In this document: positions 25,577 to 35,604 of the stretch, piece by piece
Layout: each line of letters starts with the position of its first letter
Position numbering within the stretch: the stretch's first letter is position 1
From: Acinetobacter brisouii
GTDB lineage: Bacteria > Pseudomonadota > Gammaproteobacteria > Pseudomonadales > Moraxellaceae
Assembly (NCBI RefSeq): GCF_008993995.1
Contig: NZ_BKNN01000028.1
Location: 1 to 35,881, forward strand
Reading direction: 5' to 3'
Length of the DNA: 35,881 bases
The notes under the pieces: model-generated
Told to the model about the DNA's origin: nothing
Databases searched by the model: none
What the model saw: only the letters and a program-made list of their open reading frames with translations
Made by a program: the position numbers and the translations under genes

Positions 25577-27394
25577 TTATTCGTGTAAGACCTGATAAAT
25601 GGTACGTGCCATCACATTCCCCAAACCGGGGACTAAGGTCAGTTCTTTTTCGGAGGCTTTGAGCACCCCTTGTATTCCACCAAAATGAGTCAGTAAATCA
25701 CGGCGGCGTTTTGGCCCAAGTCCGGGAATCACTTCAAGGACTGAACCCGCACGGCGTTTATCACGTTTTGCGCGGTGCTTGGTAATCGCAAAACGGTGCG
25801 CTTCATCTCGCACCTGCTGAATCAGATGCAGCGCTTTATGATCTTCTGCCAACTGGATTTTATCTCCATCGGTAAAATGCAGGGTTTCCAGTCCCGGTTT
25901 ACGCCCTTCACCTTTCGATACGCCAATCATGAAGGCATCTAGCCCCAAGTCTTGCATCACCTGCATCGCCATATGCAGTTGACCTTTACCGCCATCAATC
26001 AACAGTAAATCAGGCAATGGCGCTTTTTTATAACGGCGCGTTAAGGCTTGACGCATGGCTGCATAGTCATCGCCTGCCTGAATATCTTCAATCGCAAACT
26101 GGCGATAATCGCGCTTGCGTGCTCCACCCTGATCGAACACCACACAAGAAGCAATCGTGGCTTCGCCCATGGTATGACTGATATCAAAACATTCAATCCG
26201 ATCGATCGGACGATCAACAATCTGTTCCAATTGATAGAAGCGCTCATGCAATTCCTGATGCTGATTGAGCTGCCCCTGAATCGCATGTTGTACATTCATT
26301 TGCGCCAACTCGAGCCACTCGGCACGGGTTTCTCGGACATTAGATTTGATCTGGATTTTCTTCTGAAAGTGCTGACTGAGCGCCTGTTCCAATTCCAAAC
26401 GGTCTGGCAAATCTGTATTCACAATCAATTCTTGTGGAATTTCATCGGCGACCTGAAAGTAGAAATTCGCCATAAAATCACTGAGCATTTGCCCCAAGTC
26501 ATCACTGAGCATGTCAGGAAAATAACTCTTTCCGCCGAGCATTCGTCCATTACGCACATACATCATTTGTACGCAGGTCACGCCTGCCTGATGAGCAATC
26601 GCCAAAATATCCGCTTCACCTTTGATTTTATATACCGCTTGCTGTGCCGAGACTTCACGCAGCAGCGCCAAACGGTCACGGTAAAACACCGCTTTTTCAA
26701 ACGCCAATTCGGCGGCGGCAGCTTCCATTTTGGCAATCAATTCTTGGTTAAGTTCTTTGGTGTCGCCTTGCAAAAAGCGAATCGAATTTTGCACATCTTG
26801 CGCATAATCTTGTGGGGAAATCAGCCCAACACAGGGCGCAGTGCAACGTTTAATCTGATACTGCAAACACGGACGTTTACGCTGCGAAAAATAGCTGTTT
26901 TCGCACTGACGCACATTAAACAGTTTCTGCAAAATCAATAAGGTATCACGCGCTGCGTAAGCACTCGGATACGGCCCAAAGAATTTTCCAACCTGATGTT
27001 TGCCTTTACCGCGACCACTGGCAATCCGTGGATAGGGCTGATCGGCAGAAATGAAAATATAGACATAGGATTTATCGTCCCGCAGCATGATGTTATACGG
27101 CGGACGATGCAGTTTAATCAGGTTCTGTTCAAGCAATAAAGCTTCAGTTTCCGAGCGAACCACCAGCGTTTCAATATCATAAATCCGTGCTACCAAAGCT
27201 TGGGTTTTCGGATGTTCAATGGTTTTGACAAAGTAGCTCGATACCCGATTTTTTAGATTTTTGGCTTTGCCCACGTACAGCAGTTCACCGTCCTTGCCGA
27301 GCATTTTATAGACCCCAGGAAGCAGGGTCATCTTGGCAAGCAGTTGTTCAATGTGTTCGCGGGCGTTCGGGTTCACGGCTGGCTCAGTAATCAA
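25577..27394 (-). CDS. uvrC: UvrABC excinuclease subunit C
   Basis: The nuclease that makes both incisions around a lesion in nucleotide excision repair, after UvrA and UvrB. The 605 residues contain the GIY-YIG domain (about 24-100; [20 protein letters not shown]) and a conserved cysteine region ([22 protein letters not shown]). Then come the UVR motif that contacts UvrB (about 200-235), the RNase H-like second nuclease domain ([20 protein letters not shown]) and two C-terminal helix-hairpin-helix motifs ([29 protein letters not shown]). The start is TTG at 27394; no ATG or GTG occurs in frame nearby upstream, so either TTG is used or translation begins slightly inside. A 7-base inverted repeat (25522-25528/25539-25545) lies in the gap before pgsA. 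Confidence 0.96.
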   Translation of the reverse strand: MITEPAVNPNAREHIEQLLAKMTLLPGVYKMLGKDGELLYVGKAKNLKNRVSSYFVKTIEHPKTQALVARIYDIETLVVRSETEALLLEQNLIKLHRPPYNIMLRDDKSYVYIFISADQPYPRIASGRGKGKHQVGKFFGPYPSAYAARDTLLILQKLFNVRQCENSYFSQRKRPCLQYQIKRCTAPCVGLISPQDYAQDVQNSIRFLQGDTKELNQELIAKMEAAAAELAFEKAVFYRDRLALLREVSAQQAVYKIKGEADILAIAHQAGVTCVQMMYVRNGRMLGGKSYFPDMLSDDLGQMLSDFMANFYFQVADEIPQELIVNTDLPDRLELEQALSQHFQKKIQIKSNVRETRAEWLELAQMNVQHAIQGQLNQHQELHERFYQLEQIVDRPIDRIECFDISHTMGEATIASCVVFDQGGARKRDYRQFAIEDIQAGDDYAAMRQALTRRYKKAPLPDLLLIDGGKGQLHMAMQVMQDLGLDAFMIGVSKGEGRKPGLETLHFTDGDKIQLAEDHKALHLIQQVRDEAHRFAITKHRAKRDKRRAGSVLEVIPGLGPKRRRDLLTHFGGIQGVLKASEKELTLVPGLGNVMARTIYQVLHE

Positions 27395-27448
27395 AACAGG
27401 TATGACAGTATGTAGCGCCTGAACCCACAGATTTCAAGAATAAATATT

Positions 27449-28033
27449 TTAACGTGCTGTAGCATTACAGCTTGCCAGTTCTCGCGAGCCACTACGCCAC
27501 TCTGCACCTGCCGAGTTGCTATAAGCACTAATACGACCAACTTTTGCAGCCAGATTACGGCAGGACTCAACCGACAAATCATTGCCCCAAGGGCCAGACA
27601 TGCTGCATTCATGTCCGTTACATTCCCAAATTACCCATGCTCCCCCTGAAATTTGAGTCTGAACTTTGCCACGATACTGCGTTGCCGCATACCATACGGT
27701 TTCCCCACGATTGCTTGGGCGGCTCGCTGCCTGATTACACTGATTCAGCGCAGGAGAACCTGCTGCCCACATCCGCCCCGCAGAGTTGCCGTAATAACGT
27801 AACTCACCGACTTGTGATGCCAAATTCTGACAAGACTCAAGCGATAGATCATTGCCCCAAGGACCAGAAATTTGACACTCACGACCATTGCAGTCCCATG
27901 TCACAGGCGCACCACCTGAAATACGAATATTCACATTGCCCCGATATTCCGTTCCTGCAAACCACGTAGTGGCATGCCCCAGTACGCTTAAACTCAGCGC
28001 TCCCAATAACACTGCAAGTTGCTTGGTTTTCAT
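27449..28033 (-). CDS. secreted cysteine-rich protein of two tandem repeats, function unknown
   Basis: I do not recognise this 194-residue protein. It begins with a clear Sec signal peptide (MKTKQLAVLLGALSLSVLGHA, one basic and one long hydrophobic part, AxA-like cut at 21). The mature part is two copies of one domain, residues 24-100 and 114-190, offset by exactly 90 residues and about 61 percent identical (47 of 77). Each copy holds four cysteines at the same places (C48, C53, C68, C99 and C138, C143, C158, C189), so two disulfides per domain are likely. Shared blocks are Y-R-G, ISGGA, CNGxxC, SGPWGNDLS, ESCxNLA and NSAG. AAGGA precedes the ATG. It is likely periplasmic, surface or secreted; ligand binding is only a guess. 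It stands alone between uvrC and lpxO. Confidence 0.85.
   Translation of the reverse strand: MKTKQLAVLLGALSLSVLGHATTWFAGTEYRGNVNIRISGGAPVTWDCNGRECQISGPWGNDLSLESCQNLASQVGELRYYGNSAGRMWAAGSPALNQCNQAASRPSNRGETVWYAATQYRGKVQTQISGGAWVIWECNGHECSMSGPWGNDLSVESCRNLAAKVGRISAYSNSAGAEWRSGSRELASCNATAR
27464..27694 (-). repeat. second internal domain repeat of the secreted Cys-rich protein
   Basis: Encodes residues 114-190, the second copy of the roughly 77-residue four-cysteine domain; it aligns without gaps to the copy at 27734-27964. Differences are concentrated in the middle and end of the domain (for example VGRISAYSNSAGAEW against VGELRYYGNSAGRMW). Confidence 0.85.
27734..27964 (-). repeat. first internal domain repeat of the secreted Cys-rich protein
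   Basis: Encodes residues 24-100, the first copy of the domain, directly after the signal peptide. The 13-residue linker to the second copy (QAASRPSNRGETV) is Ser/Arg/Pro-rich and probably flexible. Confidence 0.85.
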
Positions 28034-28127
28034 CGCTCTTTTCCTTTAGATTATTGTGATGACTTGATTGATTATTTTATGGATTATTTATTTTTAAACA
28101 ATTGATTAAAATATTGTTTTTCCCAAT

Positions 28128-28152
28128 AAAAAAACGCCCGTGATTGGGCGTT
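28128..28152 (-). terminator. rho-independent terminator of lpxO
   Basis: AACGCCC/GGGCGTT (28133-28139, 28146-28152) around loop GTGATT. The minus-strand transcript continues into seven U residues (28128-28134). It lies 28 bases after the lpxO stop and before the Cys-rich gene starts. Confidence 0.88.
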
Positions 28153-28180
28153 CTTAAAATTATGCTTTTATCTGGATATT

Positions 28181-29098
28181 TTATTTAAACACATAGGGAC
28201 GAATAAAAATTAGGAAGAAAATTCCAAGCATCAGTACCCATTTCAAAATGTAGTACAACTGGCGATTGGATTTTTTCAGTGCTTTGGCTTTTAAGCGAAT
28301 TTGATACACATAACCAAAAGCTTTATTTAAGCCCCCTGTACGGTCACTTGCATCATTCGGTGAACTCGCGGCTGTCATGACATTTTTACCAAACCAGTGG
28401 TTAAATTTTTCCATCAGGCGGCTTTTCAGTGGACGCTCAACGTCAGCGAAGAAAATAATACGGTTCTGATCTGTGGCATTTTCAGCATAGTGAATGTAGG
28501 TTTCATCAAACACCACACTTTGCCCATCACGCCATGCGTATTTTTGTCCATCGACATCAATAAAACAACGATCATCGTTGGGTGTCATTAAACCTAAATG
28601 GTAACGCAATGAACCCGCATACGGGTCACGGTGACGAACCAGACGGCTATTTGGCGCAAGTTCGGTAAACATGGCTGCTTTAATGGTTGGCAAGGTTTTG
28701 AGTAATGCTGTTGTTTTTGGGCAAAGTTCTGCCGCAGAAGGATGAGCAGAGTCATACCATTTTAGATAAAACCGCTTCCAGCCCGTTTTGAAAAATGAGT
28801 TAAAACCTAAATCATTATAAGAATCCGCAGCTTTAATGTTGCCTTGTGAATATAAAGCTTTGGCTTCTTCGCGAATCATTTCCCAGTTTTCATCGAGAAC
28901 TTTAAGATCTTTAAAGCGCTGCGTTTCGATATAGGGCTGATTCGGCACTTTCGAAAAGGCATACATCAAAAAGTTGATAGGTGCGAGCAAGGTTGAATGG
29001 TCAAAAAATTGACGATAAAACGAATGCCGCACTTTACCACGATATTGGATATACAATGCAGATATCACAAAGATCGCCAAAATTATCCATTTAATCAT
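28181..29098 (-). CDS. lpxO: LpxO-type lipid A 2-hydroxylase
   Basis: A 305-residue member of the aspartyl/asparaginyl beta-hydroxylase family, same length as Salmonella LpxO (302), which uses iron, oxygen and 2-oxoglutarate to hydroxylate a secondary acyl chain of lipid A. The iron-binding set is H156 and D158 in RHRDPY with H203 in DETYIHYAEN. The YHLGL block (about 166-170) is typical. It is anchored by an N-terminal helix (about 3-19) and a C-terminal helix (about 283-302), with the catalytic domain facing the cytoplasm in known members. The ATG is preceded by GAG at 7 bases. It has its own terminator and no obvious operon partner. Hydroxylated lipid A alters membrane permeability and resistance to host peptides. 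Confidence 0.92.
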   Translation of the reverse strand: MIKWIILAIFVISALYIQYRGKVRHSFYRQFFDHSTLLAPINFLMYAFSKVPNQPYIETQRFKDLKVLDENWEMIREEAKALYSQGNIKAADSYNDLGFNSFFKTGWKRFYLKWYDSAHPSAAELCPKTTALLKTLPTIKAAMFTELAPNSRLVRHRDPYAGSLRYHLGLMTPNDDRCFIDVDGQKYAWRDGQSVVFDETYIHYAENATDQNRIIFFADVERPLKSRLMEKFNHWFGKNVMTAASSPNDASDRTGGLNKAFGYVYQIRLKAKALKKSNRQLYYILKWVLMLGIFFLIFIRPYVFK

Positions 29099-29416
29099 AA
29101 GTTTACTCAGAATTAATCAACGATTACACCAGTGATAAATACCAACTGATTCTCACTTAGCGATATTTTAACAAAAAAATAAAAAGTTGCGATAGACCAA
29201 TCAACGCTGCCTAATCTTTAAATTCATTATTGTTATATTATCTATACTTTATTTATTTACTTTCAACTTTTGTCTTGATCTGATCGCATATTCATCCTAC
29301 TGAATCTATCCAACACATGACTTAAAATTCATGCGATTTCTCCTTATCGCTTTGGGCAAAGTACGTCCTTGTACAGTTCCATTTATGCAATTGATTAAAT
29401 TGCAAAAAACCCGAGA
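29099..29416. other. intergenic stretch between the phosphatase gene and lpxO
   Basis: An AT-rich 318-base gap. It must hold the lpxO promoter (minus strand), but no convincing boxes were picked. A small dyad GCAATT/AATTGC (about 29387-29403) close to the phosphatase stop is too weak to call a terminator. Confidence 0.4.
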
Positions 29417-30640
29417 TTAAGGCAGATGTGGCACTTTCTTTTCAAGTAAACTCATAGGACACAAGGTGCCAACTGACGTTGTTTTACAAGACTTCGCCTT
29501 GAACTCTTGTAACTGCATTGGCTGAGCAGCATTGATTTCAGTTAAATCACGCCATTGCTGATAATTGCGTGCTGAAAAATAGATGCGGATATATTGCTGA
29601 TGTGTGGATTTTTCCTGATATTTTTCAAAAACCAGCATACTCGCAGGCGGAATATCATTTTGAATACCATCCGCCAGCTTCCAGTTAAATCCAAGTATGG
29701 TCTGAATCTGGGAAATGTTGGTGTCATGTCCCATATACATGATCAGCGGGATATTGGCTGTTTGTGATTTTCCTGTCAGATCCTCAAGAATGCGTTGATA
29801 TAAAAACTGCCCACCAATTTGTGCGTATAGCGGAAGTTCATTCAGATACTGATATTTAGCCCGATGTAACTGCATATAAGGCTCCAAATCGCTTGCTGAA
29901 CTGACATGTCCAAAAGCCACCTCGCTTTGAGGAAGATTTTCACTATATTGCAAGCGCACAGTTTCTCCAATATTGGCTGCAATCGACAGCGGCCCTGTCA
30001 ATTTGACCTTGCCCTTTTCCAGTGTGATACCCCAGTCCTGATCGAGCGCTTGGCAAGCATTGGCAGCACAGACCGTATTTTTGAGGGTTTCGATTGGCTT
30101 GGCATATCGCTGTTTAATTTCCTGCTGAGTGCCAATTTTTGCCAAAAACTGTTGCTGGATTTTTGGGAAATACGGCGCAAAACGGTCTAAATCGACACCA
30201 CTAAATAAAGGGTCTTTTTTCTGCTGTGACACATGAACAGGCACATGACATTGCCCAAACATGCCTTGAGAAACGGCTTCGCCTGTCATGGCGGTGCGCT
30301 GATCGGAGTCAGCATAAATCCAGACCTGCTGAGCATCGGGACAGGCCTGATTGCCAAGTTTCAACCCCTGACTTTTCCAGAGTGCCAAAGGATAGGCAAC
30401 CTGACGAACTACGCCCTCATAACCACGATAACTCAACGTTCCATCGGGTACAGGCCATTTGAACCACTCTTTACCCGTGGCTTTTTCTAATGCAGCCGTA
30501 TTGGTTTGCGGACGAATCCCGTGACGCATTAAAGTCACGACTTGCTCTAATTGATACTCAGGTGTCGGTTTTAACTCGGCATGTGTCTGGTGAAAGCTTG
30601 TTAGACCCAGAAACATTGAGAGATACAGTCGTTTTTGCAT
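29417..30640 (-). CDS. histidine-type acid phosphatase (AppA/Agp family), periplasmic
   Basis: A 407-residue periplasmic phosphomonoesterase of the histidine acid phosphatase family, which includes E. coli AppA (phytase) and Agp (glucose-1-phosphatase). The signal peptide is MQKRLYLSMFLGLTSFHQTHA. The catalytic motif RHGxRxP is seen as RHGIRPQ (R39, H40, G41, R43), followed by YADSDQRTAMTGEA (a conserved arginine). The proton donor HD motif is in MYMGHDTNIS near the C-terminus. I prefer the ATG at 30640, where GAG is correctly spaced; a start at 30658 would add 6 residues. The gene begins just after the KdgM-like porin gene and is likely co-transcribed. The pair suggests uptake of a phosphorylated or acidic compound and removal of phosphate in the periplasm (inference). 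Confidence 0.88.
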   Translation of the reverse strand: MQKRLYLSMFLGLTSFHQTHAELKPTPEYQLEQVVTLMRHGIRPQTNTAALEKATGKEWFKWPVPDGTLSYRGYEGVVRQVAYPLALWKSQGLKLGNQACPDAQQVWIYADSDQRTAMTGEAVSQGMFGQCHVPVHVSQQKKDPLFSGVDLDRFAPYFPKIQQQFLAKIGTQQEIKQRYAKPIETLKNTVCAANACQALDQDWGITLEKGKVKLTGPLSIAANIGETVRLQYSENLPQSEVAFGHVSSASDLEPYMQLHRAKYQYLNELPLYAQIGGQFLYQRILEDLTGKSQTANIPLIMYMGHDTNISQIQTILGFNWKLADGIQNDIPPASMLVFEKYQEKSTHQQYIRIYFSARNYQQWRDLTEINAAQPMQLQEFKAKSCKTTSVGTLCPMSLLEKKVPHLP

Positions 30641-30660
30641 GTTGAATTTCTCAAGCATTC

Positions 30661-31362
30661 TTATAAAAATTTATAGTTAAAACCTAAGGTAAATGAAGTG
30701 GTTCGACGGTCAGATTTACTGCTGTAAGACTCATTCTTCAGCTCTACATATGGCGCAAACTTTTTGGTCAACTTATAACCCACTGTCAACTTATGGATAT
30801 AATCATGTTTTTGGTGATCGTATAAATTCACATTACTAGTGTAATACCCAAACTTATAGGCTACTTTAACACGATCAAATTTATGGGAAATCCCACCTTC
30901 AATCAGTGAACCATATTTACTCCCAGAATCACGATAATCAACTTCTTCATAACGATATTTCAGTGACAATTTGGTTTTCTGCGGCAAGCTATAGTTCAGG
31001 GTAATATTCGGCTTAAACTTGGTGGTTCCCCCTGTCTTTGTTGTCCAAGACACCGCAGGGATGAGCTCAATATTCTCATTCAAATCATAATGATAATTCA
31101 GCTTATAGACATGTTCATACAGTTGGTCATTCGAGAAAGCCTGCCCTGCTGAACCATCTGCGGTTTCCTTGGGCTGCAACTTCCATTTCACCGCGACACC
31201 AATGCCATTATCAAAGGTATGACTGAGCTGGATTTTATCGGTATGTTCATTGGACAGGTCTTCATATTCATGTGCATATTTCAGATCAAGTGCAAATGCA
31301 TTTACACTAAACAATGGTAACAATAGAAAACTATATTTTATAAAAAAATAATTATTTTTCAT
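30661..31362 (-). CDS. KdgM-like outer-membrane porin
   Basis: A 233-residue outer-membrane beta-barrel with a signal peptide (about 25 residues, ending NAFA before LDLKY). It has the alternating strand pattern of KdgM/NanC-type small channels: LDLKYAHEYEDLSNEHTDKI, SLKYRYEEVDYRD, KVAYKFGYYTSN, and the closing strand TSFTLGFNYKFL. In enterobacteria such 12-strand monomeric porins pass acidic oligosaccharides such as oligogalacturonate. Family placement rests on length and strand layout, not on an exact motif. It is the first gene of a pair, its stop codon 2 bases before a possible start of the acid phosphatase gene. Confidence 0.72.
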   Translation of the reverse strand: MKNNYFFIKYSFLLLPLFSVNAFALDLKYAHEYEDLSNEHTDKIQLSHTFDNGIGVAVKWKLQPKETADGSAGQAFSNDQLYEHVYKLNYHYDLNENIELIPAVSWTTKTGGTTKFKPNITLNYSLPQKTKLSLKYRYEEVDYRDSGSKYGSLIEGGISHKFDRVKVAYKFGYYTSNVNLYDHQKHDYIHKLTVGYKLTKKFAPYVELKNESYSSKSDRRTTSFTLGFNYKFL

Positions 31363-31885
31363 GTATATAAATATATCAATAATTTAGGAATTCAAAAGAC
31401 TACTTTTTCAAAATGACATTTTTTTGAAGAAATGATTGAAGTTTGATGACAGTGTCTTTCAATCAAAATAAAGACCATTGAAATTCCCAGATCTGCATCC
31501 TCCCGACTCGATTCCCTTCATGACCCAATTCTGTGAATTTTTGTATGAATCTGACTCTAAACAGCAACAAAGCATTGACCCAAATGACAAAAAATATATT
31601 TTCCTAAACTTTCTGAATTACACTTTCATCCATTTAATAAACCAATGATTTAAATCATGATAAATCAGTATAACCCTCATTTTTTGTGTGCTTATTCAAC
31701 AAAAAAACTGCCCAGTTCGCTTTTGATGCAAAAAATCAGTGACCATTGCGTCACGGCTTGATACAACTCGAAGCATATTTTTTGTTTAGAGTTATCGTAA
31801 GATGAAAAGCACTCCAAAGATGTGCTTTGCACAGTAACCCAATAACATCAACGAACAAGTCCTCCAGAATAAAGGAGATCAGGGC
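31363..31885. promoter_or_regulatory. divergent regulatory region before fadB and the KdgM-like porin gene, with dyads
   Basis: This 523-base gap carries no gene. Near the porin side are TGATTGAA (31433-31440) and TTCAATCA (31458-31465). Nearer fadB are GTGAC-N6-GTCAC (31739-31754) and AAAGCAC/GTGCTTT (31806-31812, 31822-31828), the last about 58 bases upstream of the fadB ATG. The fadB ribosome site AAAGGAG is clear at about 31871-31877. The dyads may be binding sites for a fatty-acid-responsive repressor or other regulator; none matches a consensus I can name with confidence. Confidence 0.4.
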
Positions 31886-34039
31886 ATGATCCACGCAGGC
31901 AATGCCATTACCGTCCAAATGCTACAGGACGGAATTGCAGAATTCCGCTTTGACTTACTCGGTGAGTCGGTTAATAAATTTAATAAAGCCACCATTGATG
32001 ACTTCCAAGCCGCGATTGCTGCGGTACAGTCACATCCTGAAATTCAAGGCTTGGTGGTCACTTCTGCCAAATCGACGTTTATTGTCGGTGCCGACATTAC
32101 TGAGTTTGGTGCAAACTTCGCACAAGGCGAAGCGGTCATTCAAGAATGGCTGGTGAATATTCACCAGATTTTTAACAGTTTTGAAGATTTAAATATCCCA
32201 AAAGTCGTGGCGATTAATGGCATGGCTTTGGGTGGTGGTTTTGAAATGTGTTTGGTGTGTGACTATCGTGTCATGGCGAAGTCAGCGCAAGTCGGTTTAC
32301 CTGAAATCAAGCTCGGTATTTTCCCAGGTTTTGGTGGCACAGTCCGTCTGAGCCGCGTCATCGGCATCGACAATGCTGTTGAATGGATGGCGATGGCTGT
32401 ACCGAAAAAGCCTGATGCTGCCCTTAAAGATGGCGCAGTCGATGCTGTGGTTGCCGATGATCAAGTCGTTGCTGCTGCAATTGATTTAGTCAAACAAGCC
32501 ATTGCTGGTCGCTTGGACTGGAAAGCCAAACGCCAAGAAAAACTGGAGCCTGTCAAACTCAATCAAATTGAACAGATGATGGCATTTACCACAGCCAAAG
32601 CTGCGGTACTCTCTAAAGCCAATCCTGCCCAGTACCCAGCACCAAAACTGATGTTGGACTCACTACAAGCAGGCGTAACCTTAACCCGTGATGAAGCGGT
32701 AAAAGTTGAAGCTCAAGGCTTTGCTAAAGCTGCGGTGACACCACAAGCAGAAGCCTTGATTGGTTTATTCATCAACGATCAGGTTGTCAAAAAAGCCGCG
32801 AAGAAACACGAAAAAGGCGCGCATCCTGTCAATCAAGCTGCGGTATTGGGTGCAGGGATTATGGGCGGTGGTATCGCCTACCAAACTGCCAGCAAAGGCA
32901 CGCCAATCATCATGAAAGATATTGGTAATGCTCAACTGGCACTCGGCATGTCTGAAGCCAACAAGTTACTCACCAAACAGGTTGAACGTGGCAAATTGAC
33001 TGCGGCGAAAATGGGCGAAACCCTGACCCGCATTCGCCCATCTTTAAGTTATGACGAATTTAAAGATGTCGATATCGTGATTGAAGCGGTGACTGAAAAT
33101 CCGAAAGTCAAAGAAGCGGTTTTAGCGGACACTGAAAGTAAAGTCCGTGACAATACGATTTTGGCATCGAACACCTCGACTATTTCAATTACCCGTTTAG
33201 CCAAAGCCCTGAAACGCCCTGAAAATTTTGTCGGTATGCACTTCTTTAACCCTGTGCACATGATGCCGTTGGTTGAAGTGATTCGTGGCGAACACACCTC
33301 AGAAGAAGCGGTTGCAACCACTGTGGTATTGGCACAGAAAATGGGTAAAACCCCGATTGTGGTGAATGACTGCCCAGGCTTCTTGGTCAACCGCGTGCTG
33401 TTCCCTTACTTCGGTGCATTTGATCTGTTACTCAAAGACGGCGCAGACTTCCAGCAAATCGACAAAGTCATGGAAAAATTTGGCTGGCCAATGGGCCCTG
33501 CTTATCTCATGGACGTGGTGGGGATTGATACAGGCGTACACGGTGCTGAAGTCATGGCGGAAGGCTTCCCTGACCGCATGAAACCTGACTTTAAAGGTTC
33601 TATCGAAACCCTGTATGAAGCCAAACGTCTGGGTCAGAAAAATGATGTCGGCTTCTACAAATACGAACTCGACAAGAAAGGCAAAAAAGCCAAAACCGTC
33701 GATGCAACTGCGTATGACGTGATTGCCCCAGTGGTCACTGGTGAAAAACGCGAGTTTGATCCACAAGAAATTATTGACCGTATGATGTTGGCGCTGTGCA
33801 ACGAAACCGTTCGCTGCTTAGAAGACAACATTGTTGCAACGCCACATGAAGCAGACATGGCGATGATTATGGGGATTGGTTTCCCTGCCTTCCGTGGTGG
33901 CCCATGCCGTTATATCGACCAGACAGGTGTGGCTGAATACGTGGCACTGTGCAACACCTATGCCCACTTAGGCAAAGCCTATGAAGCACCGCAATTGCTG
34001 CGTGACATGGCTGAAAACAACAAGAAATTTTACGGTTAA
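31886..34039 (+). CDS. fadB: fatty acid oxidation complex subunit alpha FadB
   Basis: The multifunctional alpha subunit of the beta-oxidation complex. It hydrates enoyl-CoA and oxidises 3-hydroxyacyl-CoA, and it binds FadA. The 717 residues (E. coli 729) start with an enoyl-CoA hydratase/isomerase domain (about 1-190) with the oxyanion segment [10 protein letters not shown] and catalytic glutamates in GGGFEMCL and LPEIKLG. Then come the NAD-binding domain (about 314-495) with [23 protein letters not shown] and the catalytic histidine in [16 protein letters not shown], and C-terminal 3-hydroxyacyl-CoA dehydrogenase domains. AAAGGAG precedes the ATG at about 9 bases. fadA follows after 12 bases. 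Confidence 0.96.
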   Translation: MIHAGNAITVQMLQDGIAEFRFDLLGESVNKFNKATIDDFQAAIAAVQSHPEIQGLVVTSAKSTFIVGADITEFGANFAQGEAVIQEWLVNIHQIFNSFEDLNIPKVVAINGMALGGGFEMCLVCDYRVMAKSAQVGLPEIKLGIFPGFGGTVRLSRVIGIDNAVEWMAMAVPKKPDAALKDGAVDAVVADDQVVAAAIDLVKQAIAGRLDWKAKRQEKLEPVKLNQIEQMMAFTTAKAAVLSKANPAQYPAPKLMLDSLQAGVTLTRDEAVKVEAQGFAKAAVTPQAEALIGLFINDQVVKKAAKKHEKGAHPVNQAAVLGAGIMGGGIAYQTASKGTPIIMKDIGNAQLALGMSEANKLLTKQVERGKLTAAKMGETLTRIRPSLSYDEFKDVDIVIEAVTENPKVKEAVLADTESKVRDNTILASNTSTISITRLAKALKRPENFVGMHFFNPVHMMPLVEVIRGEHTSEEAVATTVVLAQKMGKTPIVVNDCPGFLVNRVLFPYFGAFDLLLKDGADFQQIDKVMEKFGWPMGPAYLMDVVGIDTGVHGAEVMAEGFPDRMKPDFKGSIETLYEAKRLGQKNDVGFYKYELDKKGKKAKTVDATAYDVIAPVVTGEKREFDPQEIIDRMMLALCNETVRCLEDNIVATPHEADMAMIMGIGFPAFRGGPCRYIDQTGVAEYVALCNTYAHLGKAYEAPQLLRDMAENNKKFYG

Positions 34040-34051
34040 GGAGCAGCGTGA

Positions 34052-35224
<1,173 letters not shown>

Positions 35225-35243
35225 TTTCAGATTTAAAGAAAAT

Positions 35244-35267
35244 CCCCGCTTGATGCGGGGTTCTTTT
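35244..35267. terminator. terminator after fadA
   Basis: CCCCGC (35244-35249) and GCGGGG (35255-35260) around loop TTGAT are followed by TTCTTTT, a rho-independent terminator for fadBA. On the minus strand the hairpin directly follows the stop codon of the small membrane-protein gene and is followed by TTTTCTTT, so it can serve both. Confidence 0.88.
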
Positions 35268-35604
35268 AATACAATAGGTTTGGATTTTTTCTTAATTCAT
35301 TCATAACAATAGGATCAATCCTGAAGACTTTTTTGTTTTCTTCAGTTTTAAGTGTATTAATAATAAATTTCATATTTTCCAGCCAAACGACATTTGGGTT
35401 CGTTGGATTTAATGCTTTTTCAGTTTTCTGTTCACTCATAAATAATGACAGAATATATTTCTCATCATAATTCAGAGCCTTCAATTGATCTTTTAGCTGT
35501 AGACTTTGCTTCTTTGATGTTCTCTCTTCTTTTATAGACTGAATCTTATCTTGGAACACTTCAAGTAAAATAAAAGAGAAGCTGACTAACGCGAGTAAAA
35601 TAAA
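35266..35604 (-). pseudogene. small membrane protein, unknown, N-terminus lost at IS630
   Basis: I do not recognise this protein. A GTG at 35559 would give 97 residues, but the frame stays open 21 codons further upstream and encodes a clear hydrophobic segment, IFILLALVSFSFILLEVF, before the charged part DKIQSIKEERTSKKQSLQLK. The true protein therefore probably has an N-terminal membrane anchor followed by a helical, Lys/Glu-rich domain. The frame meets a stop at 35623-35625, inside the transposase end, and no good start codon precedes the hydrophobic part. I infer that an IS630-family insertion removed the 5' end. The stop TAA at 35266-35268 overlaps the U-run of the fadA terminator. A truncated or GTG-started product cannot be excluded. 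Confidence 0.55.

Noticed and set aside
26048-26941. A 297-residue open frame on the plus strand
   Set aside because: It lies wholly antisense to uvrC, whose domains are all recognisable. The antisense product has no known motif or ribosome site.
31706-31717. AACTGCCCAGTT, whose arms resemble the ends of the E. coli FadR site
   Set aside because: The central part of the 17-base FadR consensus is missing and the spacing is wrong, so no FadR site is claimed.
31739-31754. GTGAC-N6-GTCAC as a CRP/Vfr site
   Set aside because: Aligned to TGTGA-N6-TCACA the spacer is two bases too long. It is kept only as an unassigned dyad.
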